From the NCBI GenBank assembly GCA_964596345.1, contig CAZQSZ010000001.1:806001-870000 (forward strand): 64,000 nt of DNA. Reading direction: 5' to 3'. This DNA is from CADEDV01 sp964596345 (GTDB lineage Bacteria; Bacteroidota; Bacteroidia; Chitinophagales; Chitinophagaceae). Below, in pieces: positions 1-8,161 of this stretch; the stretch's first letter is position 1, and every line of letters starts with the position of its first letter. The notes beneath the pieces are model-generated. The model was not told where the DNA came from and did no database searches. It worked only from the letters and a program-made list of their open reading frames with translations. The position numbers and the translations under genes are program-made.

Positions 1-93
1 CAGCTGATGAACCTGGGCTGGAAGAAACTGATACCGCTGGCACTGGTGAATATGATCATTACCGCAGCTGTATTGCTGTGGCTGAAGAAATAA
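1..93 (+). CDS. nuoH: NADH-quinone oxidoreductase subunit H, 3' end only
   Basis: Only the last 30 codons and the TAA stop are in the window. The visible tail holds the pattern LMNLGWKKLIPLAL, followed by a hydrophobic segment and a Lys-Lys end, which matches the end of the last transmembrane helix of NuoH, the membrane subunit that forms the quinone-binding chamber of complex I. Position directly before nuoI in the usual nuo order supports the call. The gene begins outside the window, so nothing can be said about its start or promoter. Confidence 0.85.
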   Translation, partial: QLMNLGWKKLIPLALVNMIITAAVLLWLKK

Positions 94-133
94 GTGCTGA
101 GTTAAGAACAGAACGATGAAGGGTGCGACGCAA

Positions 134-154
134 CCTGCCTACCGGCAGGCAGGC
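134..154. repeat. short GC-rich palindromic repeat in the nuoH-nuoI gap
   Basis: CCTGCC (134-139) and GGCAGG (144-149) form a 6-bp stem around the loop TACC, followed at once by another CAGGC. The gap is otherwise AT-rich. Elements of this CCTGCC/GGCAGG kind are, from memory, common between genes in Bacteroidota; whether this exact one recurs in this genome cannot be seen here. It could act as a weak hairpin between nuoH and nuoI. Confidence 0.5.
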
Positions 155-174
155 GATGATGATAAGAATTACTG

Positions 175-202
175 TTGCCGGGCACATAAACATATATATT
201 TG
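175..202 (+). promoter_or_regulatory. candidate Bacteroidota-type promoter for nuoI onward
   Basis: TTG (175-177), a 17-base spacer and TATATTTG (195-202) match the Bacteroidota sigma-ABfr pattern (-33 TTG/TTTG, -7 TAnnTTTG), with a spacer slightly shorter than the usual 19. It lies 27 bases before the nuoI ATG. It would let nuoI-N be transcribed separately from the upstream nuo genes. Confidence 0.5.
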
Positions 203-229
203 CGAAAATTTTAAAAGCTGAAAAGCTTT

Positions 230-781
230 ATGCAGTTAACACAAAGAGCAAAACCTGTAGATCGTAAGCCGATGACCTTCCTGGAGAGTATCTATCTCTG
301 GAATATCCTGAAGGGTATGGGTATTACGATCAGTCACCTTTTTAAAAGAAAGGCGACGATACAATATCCTGAACAGAAAAGAACTTTTTCGCAGGTGTTC
401 AGGGGCTTGCATGTGCTGAACCGGGATGAGCAGGGTCGTGAACGCTGTACCGCCTGCGGTTTATGTGCAGTCGCCTGCCCGGCAGAAGCCATTACCATGG
501 AAGCGGCTGAGCGGTTGCCGGAAGAAGAGCATTTGTACCGGGAAGAGAAATATGCAGCGAAATACGAGATCAATATGCTGCGCTGCATTTTCTGTGGTTT
601 GTGCGAAGAAGCTTGCCCGAAGGATGCGATCTATTTGTCACAAACTTTTGCACCGGCCAACTACGGAAGAAAAGGATTTATTTATAAAAAAAATGAATTG
701 CTGATACCCAACCCCGTAACACAGCCGGAGGAGTATAAGAAGGCGTTGGGCGACAGGGCAGCAAAAGAACAAATGAATTAA
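230..781 (+). CDS. nuoI: NADH-quinone oxidoreductase subunit I (two 4Fe-4S)
   Basis: Peripheral-arm subunit of complex I carrying iron-sulfur clusters N6a and N6b, which pass electrons towards quinone. The 183-aa protein has two ferredoxin motifs: CTACGLCAVACP (Cys 73, 76, 79, 83) and CIFCGLCEEACP (Cys 119, 122, 125, 129), all eight ligands present. Length is normal for the family. An amphipathic N-terminus (residues 20-40) fits contact with the membrane arm. It follows nuoH after a 136-base gap that holds a repeat and a candidate promoter, and nuoJ follows after 34 bases. The ATG start lies 27 bases past a TATATTTG box. Confidence 0.97.
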   Translation: MQLTQRAKPVDRKPMTFLESIYLWNILKGMGITISHLFKRKATIQYPEQKRTFSQVFRGLHVLNRDEQGRERCTACGLCAVACPAEAITMEAAERLPEEEHLYREEKYAAKYEINMLRCIFCGLCEEACPKDAIYLSQTFAPANYGRKGFIYKKNELLIPNPVTQPEEYKKALGDRAAKEQMN

Positions 782-815
782 TTAATACAGGCAATAGTAC
801 CAACTGCATTTTAGA

Positions 816-1316
816 ATGAACATTACGCAAATATTATTCTGGTTCCTTTCGGTGGTAGCCTTGTTCAGTGCACTGATGCTGATCACCAGTAAAAACCCGG
901 TGTACAGTGTGCTGTGGCTGATTGTTACCTTCTTTGCTATTTCCGGTCATTATATTTTACTGAATGCACAGTTCCTGGCTATTGTGAATATCATTGTTTA
1001 TGCCGGGGCCATCATGGTACTATTTCTTTTTGTGATCATGCTGATGAACCTGAATAAAGAAACGGAACCACAGAAGAATAAATGGCTGAAACTGGCAGGC
1101 GCCGTTTCAGGAGGTTGTTTATTACTGGTACTGGTGGCAGCGCTGAAAGATACAGAGGCTAAAGACAAGCTGGCGGAAGTGAGCACCGGTGATATTGGAT
1201 TAATTAAAAATCTCGGAAAGGAATTATTTACCAAATATGTGGTGCCGTTCGAGATCAGCAGTGTATTGTTCCTGAGTGCAATGGTGGGGGCCGTGGTGAT
1301 TGGAAAAAAAGAATAA
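816..1316 (+). CDS. nuoJ: NADH-quinone oxidoreductase subunit J
   Basis: Membrane subunit of complex I, 166 aa, with five predicted helices. The conserved third helix around residues 61-76 (VYAGAIMVLFLFVIML) is the NuoJ signature, linked in known structures to coupling between quinone reduction and proton pumping. A polar stretch at about 78-90 precedes the last helices. It lies between nuoI and nuoK as in most bacteria. The start ATG lies in an AT-rich context without a Shine-Dalgarno sequence. Nothing unusual is seen in the protein; the 75-base gap to nuoK holds an AGC-rich repeat. Confidence 0.95.
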   Translation: MNITQILFWFLSVVALFSALMLITSKNPVYSVLWLIVTFFAISGHYILLNAQFLAIVNIIVYAGAIMVLFLFVIMLMNLNKETEPQKNKWLKLAGAVSGGCLLLVLVAALKDTEAKDKLAEVSTGDIGLIKNLGKELFTKYVVPFEISSVLFLSAMVGAVVIGKKE

Positions 1317-1319
1317 GAA

Positions 1320-1372
1320 AGCCGTTAGCTGTAAGCTATGAGCCACGAGCAGGCTCGCAGCTGATAGCTCAG
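1320..1372. repeat. degenerate AGC/AGCT heptad repeat, nuoJ-nuoK gap
   Basis: The spacer reads as near-7-base units built on AGC (TTAGCTG, TAAGCTA, TGAGCCA, CGAGCAG), then GCTCG, AGCTGATAGCT. CGAGC and GCTCG can also pair as a small hairpin. A similar array lies on the other side of nuoK. The array spans most of the gap and does not encode a plausible peptide. Function unknown. Confidence 0.55.
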
Positions 1373-1391
1373 GGTTCAAAGTTTAAAAGGT

Positions 1392-1757
1392 ATGCCGATA
1401 AATTATTACATATTTCTGTCGATCGCTTTATTTGCTATTGGTATAGTGGGTGTGCTGACACGTCGCAATGCGATCATCATTTTTATGTGCATTGAATTAA
1501 TGCTGAATGCAGTGAATTTGTTACTGGTGGCTTTTTCAAAATTTCATCATTTGAAGCACCTGGATTCGATTGCGAATGCAGCAAAAGATCCATCATTGCC
1601 CATTTATCCTTATGTGGGTGGTGATGGACAGATTTTCGTATTCTTTATCATGGTGGTGGCAGCGGCAGAAGTAAGTGTGGGGCTGGCGATCATTGTAATG
1701 ATGTACAGGAATATCCACTCCGTGGATGTGAATTTTTTGAACCGGTTAAAACATTAA
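1392..1757 (+). CDS. nuoK: NADH-quinone oxidoreductase subunit K
   Basis: Small membrane subunit of complex I (NuoK/Nad4L), with three helices. The two buried glutamates needed for proton translocation are present: E35 in the CIELMLNAVNL helix and E93 in AAAEVSVGL. At 121 aa it is longer than the usual 100-105 aa because of an insertion of about 20 residues at roughly 50-78 in the loop between helices 2 and 3. The gene sits between nuoJ and nuoL, with AGC-rich repeats in both flanking gaps. Confidence 0.96.
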   Translation: MPINYYIFLSIALFAIGIVGVLTRRNAIIIFMCIELMLNAVNLLLVAFSKFHHLKHLDSIANAAKDPSLPIYPYVGGDGQIFVFFIMVVAAAEVSVGLAIIVMMYRNIHSVDVNFLNRLKH

Positions 1758-1760
1758 AAT

Positions 1761-1797
1761 ACAGCTACCAGCCATTGGCTGATAGCATATAGCTGAA
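1761..1797. repeat. degenerate AGC/AGCT heptad repeat, nuoK-nuoL gap
   Basis: AGCT, AGCC, GGCT, AGC and AGCT cores recur about every 7 bases through almost the whole 41-base gap between the nuoK stop and the nuoL ATG. It is the same kind of sequence as at 1320-1372, and both share GCTGATAGC. No gene or promoter is visible in it. Confidence 0.5.
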
Positions 1798-1798
1798 T

Positions 1799-3706
1799 AT
1801 GCAGAACGCTTTACAAATAGTTTACCTGATTCCGCTGTTGCCACTGATTGGTTTTTTGATCAACGGGCTCGGAAGAAAACATTTATCCAAATCACTCATC
1901 GGGCTGATTGGAAGCGGTGTTATCCTTGCTTCTTTTGCACTGAGTATCTGGGTGTTTTTGCAGGTGAAAGGAGGTAATACGCATATCGCTAACTATTTCA
2001 ATTTTATTAAAGTCGGCGATCTTGCCATTCCGTTTGCTTTCCAGATCGATCAACTGTCTTCTATTTTCTTACTGATCATTACAGGTGTTGGTTTTCTCAT
2101 CCATGTGTATTCCACTTCCTATATGCATGAAGAAAAGACGGAACACTACGGAAGATATTTCGCTTACCTGAACCTGTTCGTTTTCTCGATGCTGCTGCTG
2201 GTTATGGGTGCCAACTATGTCATTCTCTTCATCGGTTGGGAAGGGGTAGGCCTCTGTTCCTATTTGCTCATCGGATATTGGTTTAAAAAACCGGAGTATA
2301 ATAAAGCAGCCAACAAGGCTTTTATCATGAACCGCATTGGTGATCTTGCTTTTTTGATCGCTATTTTCTGGATGATTGCCAAAGTGGGGAATGTGAATTT
2401 TAATGACGTATTTGTTTTTGCGGAAGCCAATAAAGGCACCCCTAAATTCACTTATACTGACATTACAGTTATAACCTTACTGCTTTTTGTAGGAGCTACC
2501 GGTAAAAGTGCTCAGATACCTCTCTATACCTGGCTGCCGGATGCCATGGCAGGGCCAACCCCTGTCTCTGCCCTGATCCATGCGGCTACGATGGTAACGG
2601 CGGGCATCTACATGATCGCCAGGAGTAACATCTTATATTCCATGTCAGCGGTGACGATGAATGTGGTGGCGATAGTTGGATTAGCGACCGCTTTGTTAGC
2701 AGCAACAATAGCCCTGAAGCAAAATGATATTAAAAAAGTGCTGGCCTATTCAACGGTGAGCCAGTTAGGATTTATGTTCCTCGCATTGGGAACAGGTAAT
2801 TATGTAGCGGCTGTTTTTCATGTGATGACACATGCTTTCTTTAAGGCTTTGTTATTCCTGGGCAGTGGTAGTGTGATCCATGCAATGGGTGGCGAACAGG
2901 ATATTCGTAACATGGGCGGGCTGAGTAAAAAACTGACGATCACTTATCTCACTTTCCTTATTGGTTGTATTGCTATTTCAGGCATACCTCCGTTCAGTGG
3001 GTTCTTTTCAAAAGATGCGATCCTGCTGAGTGCCTTCGAACATAATAAGCTATTATACGGCATTGCATTATTCACCGCCATGCTGACCGCCTTTTATATG
3101 TTCCGGTTATTGATCATCACCTTCAGTGGGAAATTCAGGGGCACACAGGAGCAGGAACATCATTTGCATGAAAGCCCGTCTGCTATGACCATCCCATTGA
3201 TCATTCTCGCTGTACTTTCAATCGTGGGTGGTTTTGTTGGAGTGCCGGAAGCATTGATGCACGGAGGTGACAGACTGGGTGAATTCCTGGCGCCTGTTAT
3301 TGCACCGGCAAAACATACGAACCCGGTTTCTCATAATACTGAATATGGCCTGATGGCCTTGTCAACTGTTGCGGTGTTGTTCATGATTGTTTTTGCCTGG
3401 ATGAAATTCCGCAATTACCAGCGTAAAGAAGCAACAGGTTTTGGAAAAGTGCTGGAGAATAAATGGTATGTGGATGAGTTGTATGATAAAATAATTGTAA
3501 ACCCGCTGCACAAGTTTGGAGGATTCCTGAAATCCGTGATCGAGAGATCGGTGATTGATGGGTTGGTGAATGGAGTGGGTAAAGTAATACATTATGGAGG
3601 CCGCCAGCTTCGGTTGCTGCAGAGCGGCCAGGCAGGCAGTTATGTATTGCTGATGGTACTGAGTATGCTGTTGGTTTTTGTTGTGCAATTCTTTTTGAGA
3701 AAATAA
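1799..3706 (+). CDS. nuoL: NADH-quinone oxidoreductase subunit L (proton-pumping)
   Basis: Largest antiporter-like subunit of complex I (635 aa), placed at the far end of the membrane arm. The N-terminal domain and the proton-translocation domain are both visible, with FIGWEGVGLCSYLLIGYW (key Glu near residue 148) and GKSAQIPLYTWLPDAM (Lys near 236), then HAATMVTAGIY. The C-terminal 150 residues include the long lateral helix region and a final anchor helix. Length is at the family norm. nuoM starts 19 bases later. No missing key residue was seen. Confidence 0.97.
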   Translation: MQNALQIVYLIPLLPLIGFLINGLGRKHLSKSLIGLIGSGVILASFALSIWVFLQVKGGNTHIANYFNFIKVGDLAIPFAFQIDQLSSIFLLIITGVGFLIHVYSTSYMHEEKTEHYGRYFAYLNLFVFSMLLLVMGANYVILFIGWEGVGLCSYLLIGYWFKKPEYNKAANKAFIMNRIGDLAFLIAIFWMIAKVGNVNFNDVFVFAEANKGTPKFTYTDITVITLLLFVGATGKSAQIPLYTWLPDAMAGPTPVSALIHAATMVTAGIYMIARSNILYSMSAVTMNVVAIVGLATALLAATIALKQNDIKKVLAYSTVSQLGFMFLALGTGNYVAAVFHVMTHAFFKALLFLGSGSVIHAMGGEQDIRNMGGLSKKLTITYLTFLIGCIAISGIPPFSGFFSKDAILLSAFEHNKLLYGIALFTAMLTAFYMFRLLIITFSGKFRGTQEQEHHLHESPSAMTIPLIILAVLSIVGGFVGVPEALMHGGDRLGEFLAPVIAPAKHTNPVSHNTEYGLMALSTVAVLFMIVFAWMKFRNYQRKEATGFGKVLENKWYVDELYDKIIVNPLHKFGGFLKSVIERSVIDGLVNGVGKVIHYGGRQLRLLQSGQAGSYVLLMVLSMLLVFVVQFFLRK

Positions 3707-3725
3707 CTGGATTTAGAAAATTAAT

Positions 3726-5207
3726 ATGATCCCTGTTTTACTGATACTGCTTCCTTTACTGACCGGCCTGGTAACATTCTTTATAAAAGATGAAAGGACG
3801 GCCCGTTCCTGGGCATTACTGGCTTCAATAGCCACACTTGCCGTGTCCTTACTTGGCCTGACGGTGATGAATGATGCTACCCACCTTGCCCACCAAGCAC
3901 AATGGTTACAGACAATCGGCAGCAGTTTCTCAGTTAAAGTGGATGGAATGGGCCAGTTGCTTTGCTTACTGACCGCTATTTCTTTCCCACTGATTTTTGT
4001 AAGCACCTGGCACAGTAACTATAAAAAGGCAAATAACTTTTTTGCACTCATGTTGCTCGGGCAGGCAGGATTGATGGGAGTCTTTGTGGCCATGGATGCT
4101 TTACTATTCTATTTCTTCTGGGAACTGGCACTGATACCGATGTATTTTCTCGCTTCTCAATGGGGTGGCGAAAAAAGGATCAAAGCAACGTTCAAATTCT
4201 TTATCTATACGTTTGTCGGATCGGTATTGATGCTGGTTGGTATCTTATACCTGCAGTCTCAAACACCCGATCATTCGTTTGCCTTGCAATCATTTTATAA
4301 TCTCAATTTGCCAAAAGGGACACAGAACTGGGTGTTCTGGTTATTCTTTGTTGCTTTTGCAATCAAAATGCCCGTCTGGCCTTTCCATACCTGGCAGCCG
4401 GATGCGTATGAACAATCTCCTACAGCTACCACGATGGTGCTGAGTGGGATCATGGTGAAAATGGGTTTACTGGGGGTGATCCGCTGGTTAATACCTGTAT
4501 TGCCGATTGCATCTTACCAAAACGGGGATATGGTGATGTCTATGGCAGTGATCGGTATCGTATATGCTTCACTCATTGCTATCCGTTCTGATGATATCAA
4601 ACGGCTGATCGCTTATTCATCCATAGCACATATCGGCCTGATGTGTATGGCGCTTTTTGCAGAAAACAAAAGCGGTGTGCAGGGAGTGATGATACAAATG
4701 TTCAATCACGGTATCAATATCATTGGTTTATGGATCATGGTGGAAGTGATTGAACGGCAGTATGGCACCCGTAAATTATCTGAACTGGGAGGTCTGGCAC
4801 AAAAGGCACCGGTGATGGCTATCTTTTTTGTGATCGTGGCCCTGGCCAATATCGCCTTACCGCTCACCAATGCATTCGCAGGTGAATTCCTGATGTTTAA
4901 TAGTTTGCTGTCTGCCAAAACATCTTATCTCTACGCTATTCTTTTTACCGTTTTTGCCGGGTTGGGTATTATCCTGGCCGCGGTATATACGCTGAATATG
5001 ATCCGCAAAATATTTTTCGGCGAACTGACGGCGGTAACAGCTAATGCACAGGATTTGAAACTGAATGAGAAACTGGTGATGGGTATCATTGTGATCCTGG
5101 TATTCTGGTTCGGAGTGTACCCGCAGGCATTGTTGAATATTACAGATGAATTGTCACAGGTACTGGTCAATAAAATGGAGATTAGTCATTTATTACGCAA
5201 GCAATAA
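3726..5207 (+). CDS. nuoM: NADH-quinone oxidoreductase subunit M (proton-pumping)
   Basis: Antiporter-like membrane subunit of complex I, 493 aa, about 14 helices. Key residues are visible: Glu near 133 in FFWELALIPMYFLASQWGG, and Lys near 214 in AIKMPVWPFHTWQPDAY, typical of the NuoM branch rather than NuoL or NuoN. It is spaced 19 bases from nuoL and 12 from nuoN, so the three are clearly co-transcribed. Length is normal. Confidence 0.97.
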   Translation: MIPVLLILLPLLTGLVTFFIKDERTARSWALLASIATLAVSLLGLTVMNDATHLAHQAQWLQTIGSSFSVKVDGMGQLLCLLTAISFPLIFVSTWHSNYKKANNFFALMLLGQAGLMGVFVAMDALLFYFFWELALIPMYFLASQWGGEKRIKATFKFFIYTFVGSVLMLVGILYLQSQTPDHSFALQSFYNLNLPKGTQNWVFWLFFVAFAIKMPVWPFHTWQPDAYEQSPTATTMVLSGIMVKMGLLGVIRWLIPVLPIASYQNGDMVMSMAVIGIVYASLIAIRSDDIKRLIAYSSIAHIGLMCMALFAENKSGVQGVMIQMFNHGINIIGLWIMVEVIERQYGTRKLSELGGLAQKAPVMAIFFVIVALANIALPLTNAFAGEFLMFNSLLSAKTSYLYAILFTVFAGLGIILAAVYTLNMIRKIFFGELTAVTANAQDLKLNEKLVMGIIVILVFWFGVYPQALLNITDELSQVLVNKMEISHLLRKQ

Positions 5208-5219
5208 GTAAGAGGTTGT

Positions 5220-6593
5220 ATGAACGCATTAATTCTTTCGGCTGTTTTGGGTGTTGTTATGATGTTCAGTGGTATACTGCTGAAACAGAAGAGTGCTATC
5301 CGCAGCCTTGCCATTGCAGGGATATTGCTGTTGCTGGTAAGTAATATACTGGAAACCTACGGCACTGTTTTCTTTAAGGTCAATGTTGAAGGGCTGATAT
5401 ATTACGACCGGTTTGCCCTTTTCTTCAATACGATTGTATTTATATCCACTTTGCTTTATTTAGTACTGACAGCAAGGGATATGGAAAAAGTGGGGGTGAA
5501 CTATGCGGAGTACTTTGCACTGATCTTCTTTATACTTTGTGGTATTACACTGACTTCTTCCTTCAAATCGTTACTGATATTATTTCTTGGGATTGAGATC
5601 ATTTCAATTCCGCTTTATATTCTTACCGGTACAGATAAGAGAAACCTGAAGAGCAATGAAGCTTCCCTGAAATATTTATTACTCGGGGCTTTTTCAACCG
5701 GGTTGATGCTGATGGGTATTGCACTGATCTATGGAGCAAGAGGAACCTTCAGTACAGAAGGAGCAAACCTGGTGGCGGATAAACCCTCTGCGTTGCTCGT
5801 GGCGGGTATGATCCTGTTATTGTTTTCCATGTCGTTTAAAGCTTCCGCTGCACCATTCCATTTCTGGACACCGGATGTGTATGACGGGGCCCCCACCGTA
5901 TTTACTTCTTTCATGGCAACGATTGTAAAAGCGGCTGTATTCATCGCATTTATCCGTTTGTTTGATGAGGTTTTTGGTACGCTGAGACCGCAATGGCAAT
6001 TATGGATCGCAGTTATTACTGCAGCCACTTTATTTATAGGTAATATCACTGCTGTTTTCCAGCAAAGTGTGAAGAGAATGCTGGCTTATTCGAGCATTGC
6101 ACAGGCCGGGTTTATGCTATTGTCGCTGTATGCCATGAATACGGACGCCAAAGAAGGTATTTTGCTTTATGTAACTGCCTATAGTTTTGCTACCATTGGC
6201 ATTTTTGCGGTGCTGGCTAAAATGAATGACTACACGTTTGACGGATTCAATGGCCTGGCCCAAAAAGATCCGCTGGTGGCGGGTTCACTTACTGTTTTCT
6301 TATTATCCCTCGCCGGTATACCATTAACCGCCGGTTTCCTGGCTAAATTTTATATGCTGAAAGCAACCGTGGCTACTCCGCAGGGATTATGGCTGGCCAT
6401 ATTTGCCATCCTGATGGCCGCTGTCAGCGTTTACTATTATTTCCGGGTTATACAGGCCATGTATTTCAAAGAAGGAGATGCCAAAGCACCGGAAACCACT
6501 CCTGCTTTCAGGTGGACCCTGGTCATTCTTGCAGCGTTAATCATACTGCTGGGTATCTTCCCTGACCTGCTGCTGCACTGGTTTTATTTTTAA
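5220..6593 (+). CDS. nuoN: NADH-quinone oxidoreductase subunit N (proton-pumping)
   Basis: Antiporter-like membrane subunit of complex I, 457 aa, last gene of the nuo operon. LFLGIEIISIPLYIL holds the conserved Glu (near 126), and SFKASAAPFHFWTPDVYDG holds the conserved Lys (near 207); the AYSSIAQAGFMLL helix of the family is also present. It starts 12 bases after nuoM. No hairpin terminator is apparent in the 67 bases before the next gene, so read-through is possible. Confidence 0.97.
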   Translation: MNALILSAVLGVVMMFSGILLKQKSAIRSLAIAGILLLLVSNILETYGTVFFKVNVEGLIYYDRFALFFNTIVFISTLLYLVLTARDMEKVGVNYAEYFALIFFILCGITLTSSFKSLLILFLGIEIISIPLYILTGTDKRNLKSNEASLKYLLLGAFSTGLMLMGIALIYGARGTFSTEGANLVADKPSALLVAGMILLLFSMSFKASAAPFHFWTPDVYDGAPTVFTSFMATIVKAAVFIAFIRLFDEVFGTLRPQWQLWIAVITAATLFIGNITAVFQQSVKRMLAYSSIAQAGFMLLSLYAMNTDAKEGILLYVTAYSFATIGIFAVLAKMNDYTFDGFNGLAQKDPLVAGSLTVFLLSLAGIPLTAGFLAKFYMLKATVATPQGLWLAIFAILMAAVSVYYYFRVIQAMYFKEGDAKAPETTPAFRWTLVILAALIILLGIFPDLLLHWFYF

Positions 6594-6660
6594 TCTGCCG
6601 TTCATACCGGATCACATTTTTATCAGGCTTCTTTGTTTACCTTAGAAGCCAATTCCAGGT

Positions 6661-7938
6661 ATGAATTTTCGTGATGTCCTTTCGCTGGCTTTCCGTACTG
6701 TCCGGGGTAATAAACTAAGGACAGGATTAACTGTTGCCATCATCGCATTTGGTATAATGGCGCTGGTCGGTATCATTACGGCTATAAAAGCCATGAACCA
6801 GAAATTCACGGAAAGTTTCTCTACCATGGGAGCCAATGCGTTTACTATCCGTTTCAAAGAAAGGAATATCCGTTTCGGTGGTGGTGGCAATTCAGATGTC
6901 AAACTCTCCAAAAAAGGAAGCCGTAAAGAAAAAAAATCCAACCTGGATAAGAAGATCACCCTGGATGAAGCGGAGTTGTTTGTGAACCGGTTCGGGTTTC
7001 CTGCTACTAAAAGCATTTCCGTTTTTGGCAACCGGAGCAATATTGTTTCGCATGAAGCCCGGAAAACAAGCCCGAATGTGACGATGTTTGGAGGTGATGA
7101 TAATTATCTTTTGTTGAATGGGTTCTCCCTTGCCTTTGGCCGGAACCTGAACAGGATGGATGTGCAGACGGGAAGAAATGTATGTATACTCGGGTATGAT
7201 GTGGCCAGTAAACTATTCAAGGAAGGTATTGAGAGGGCGGAAAATGCAGTCGTCAGGTTAAATAATATTCCTTACCGGGTCATTGGTGTATTAGAGAGCA
7301 GAGGCTCCACTTTTGGTTTCAGCAGGGATAATGTGGTGATAACAACCTACAAGAATTCCGACCGGAATTTCCCCTCTGGTTTTTCTTTTGTGATCGCCGT
7401 GATGACCGAAGATATCCTGAAAGTGCCGGCGGCCATGGGTGAAGCAGAAGGCACCTTCAGGGCTATCCGTAAACTAAATACCACGGAGGAGAATAATTTT
7501 GTACTGGACCGCAGCGATAGTGTGGCTGAAAAGGCAATGAACAGTCTTGGTTTTTTGACCATATCGGCAACAGTGATCGGTTTTATAACCTTAATAGGAG
7601 CTGCCATCGGTCTGATGAATATCATGCTGGTCTCCGTATCCGAACGAACGAAGGAGGTGGGTTTGATCAAGGCGATTGGGGGAAAGAGTAAAATGGTAAG
7701 ACGCCAGTTCCTGCTGGAGGCAATTATTATCAGTTTATTGGGTGCTTTTTTTGGTATTATACTGGGTATTATGGTCGGCAACCTCTTTTCTAAAGTATTG
7801 AATACGGGATTTGTAGTGCCCTGGAACTGGGTTTTGTACGGCATCGTTATCTGCACACTGGTGGGTTTAGCTGCGGGATTATACCCGGCCTGGAAGGCTG
7901 GAAAACTGAACCCGATCGATGCTTTACGTTATGAATAA
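6661..7938 (+). CDS. ABC transporter permease, MacB/FtsX family
   Basis: Inner-membrane permease of the MacB type (425 aa). A first helix lies at about residues 20-42, a MacB-PCD-like periplasmic domain at about 45-270, and three C-terminal helices of the FtsX domain from about 295, including NIMLVSVSERTKEVG, a pattern typical of MacB/LolCE permeases. These proteins couple ATP hydrolysis in the cytoplasm to movement of a periplasmic domain to extrude or release lipoproteins, peptides or drugs. The periplasmic part has a Lys/Arg-rich stretch near 82-102. No ATPase gene is next to it; candidate ATPases in the window are at 60385 and 61786. Substrate unknown. Confidence 0.85.
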   Translation: MNFRDVLSLAFRTVRGNKLRTGLTVAIIAFGIMALVGIITAIKAMNQKFTESFSTMGANAFTIRFKERNIRFGGGGNSDVKLSKKGSRKEKKSNLDKKITLDEAELFVNRFGFPATKSISVFGNRSNIVSHEARKTSPNVTMFGGDDNYLLLNGFSLAFGRNLNRMDVQTGRNVCILGYDVASKLFKEGIERAENAVVRLNNIPYRVIGVLESRGSTFGFSRDNVVITTYKNSDRNFPSGFSFVIAVMTEDILKVPAAMGEAEGTFRAIRKLNTTEENNFVLDRSDSVAEKAMNSLGFLTISATVIGFITLIGAAIGLMNIMLVSVSERTKEVGLIKAIGGKSKMVRRQFLLEAIIISLLGAFFGIILGIMVGNLFSKVLNTGFVVPWNWVLYGIVICTLVGLAAGLYPAWKAGKLNPIDALRYE

Positions 7939-8048
7939 GCATGCAGCAGAATTGACCGGGATTCAGTCTTCTTTCATCTCCGATAAATTTGTTATCAAAT
8001 TATTTTGCAGGGAGTTGCAGCATATGAAAAAATCCTTAACTTGAAGCC

Positions 8049-8071
8049 CTTTCGCAGAAAAACTGCGGAAG
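8049..8071 (+). other. hairpin before exbB
   Basis: A 9-bp stem (8049-8057 with 8063-8071, one G-T pair) closes a loop of five A and is followed by TTAGATTTTTG. It lies 111 bases after the permease stop and 90 before exbB. It may be a weak terminator or part of the exbB leader. The rest of the 223-base gap (7939-8161) is AT-rich; several T-rich stretches resemble -7 boxes, but none is at correct spacing. Confidence 0.35.
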
Positions 8072-8161
8072 TTAGATTTTTGTATAAACTTTTTTGTTAG
8101 CATTGTAATTCCTAATTCTGGATTAGTATTTAACTTTTAAAAAAACTAAAAAATTAAGATC

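Noticed and set aside
7347..7856. 169-aa open frame on - opposite the MacB-type permease
   Set aside because: Antisense shadow of the conserved FtsX domain.
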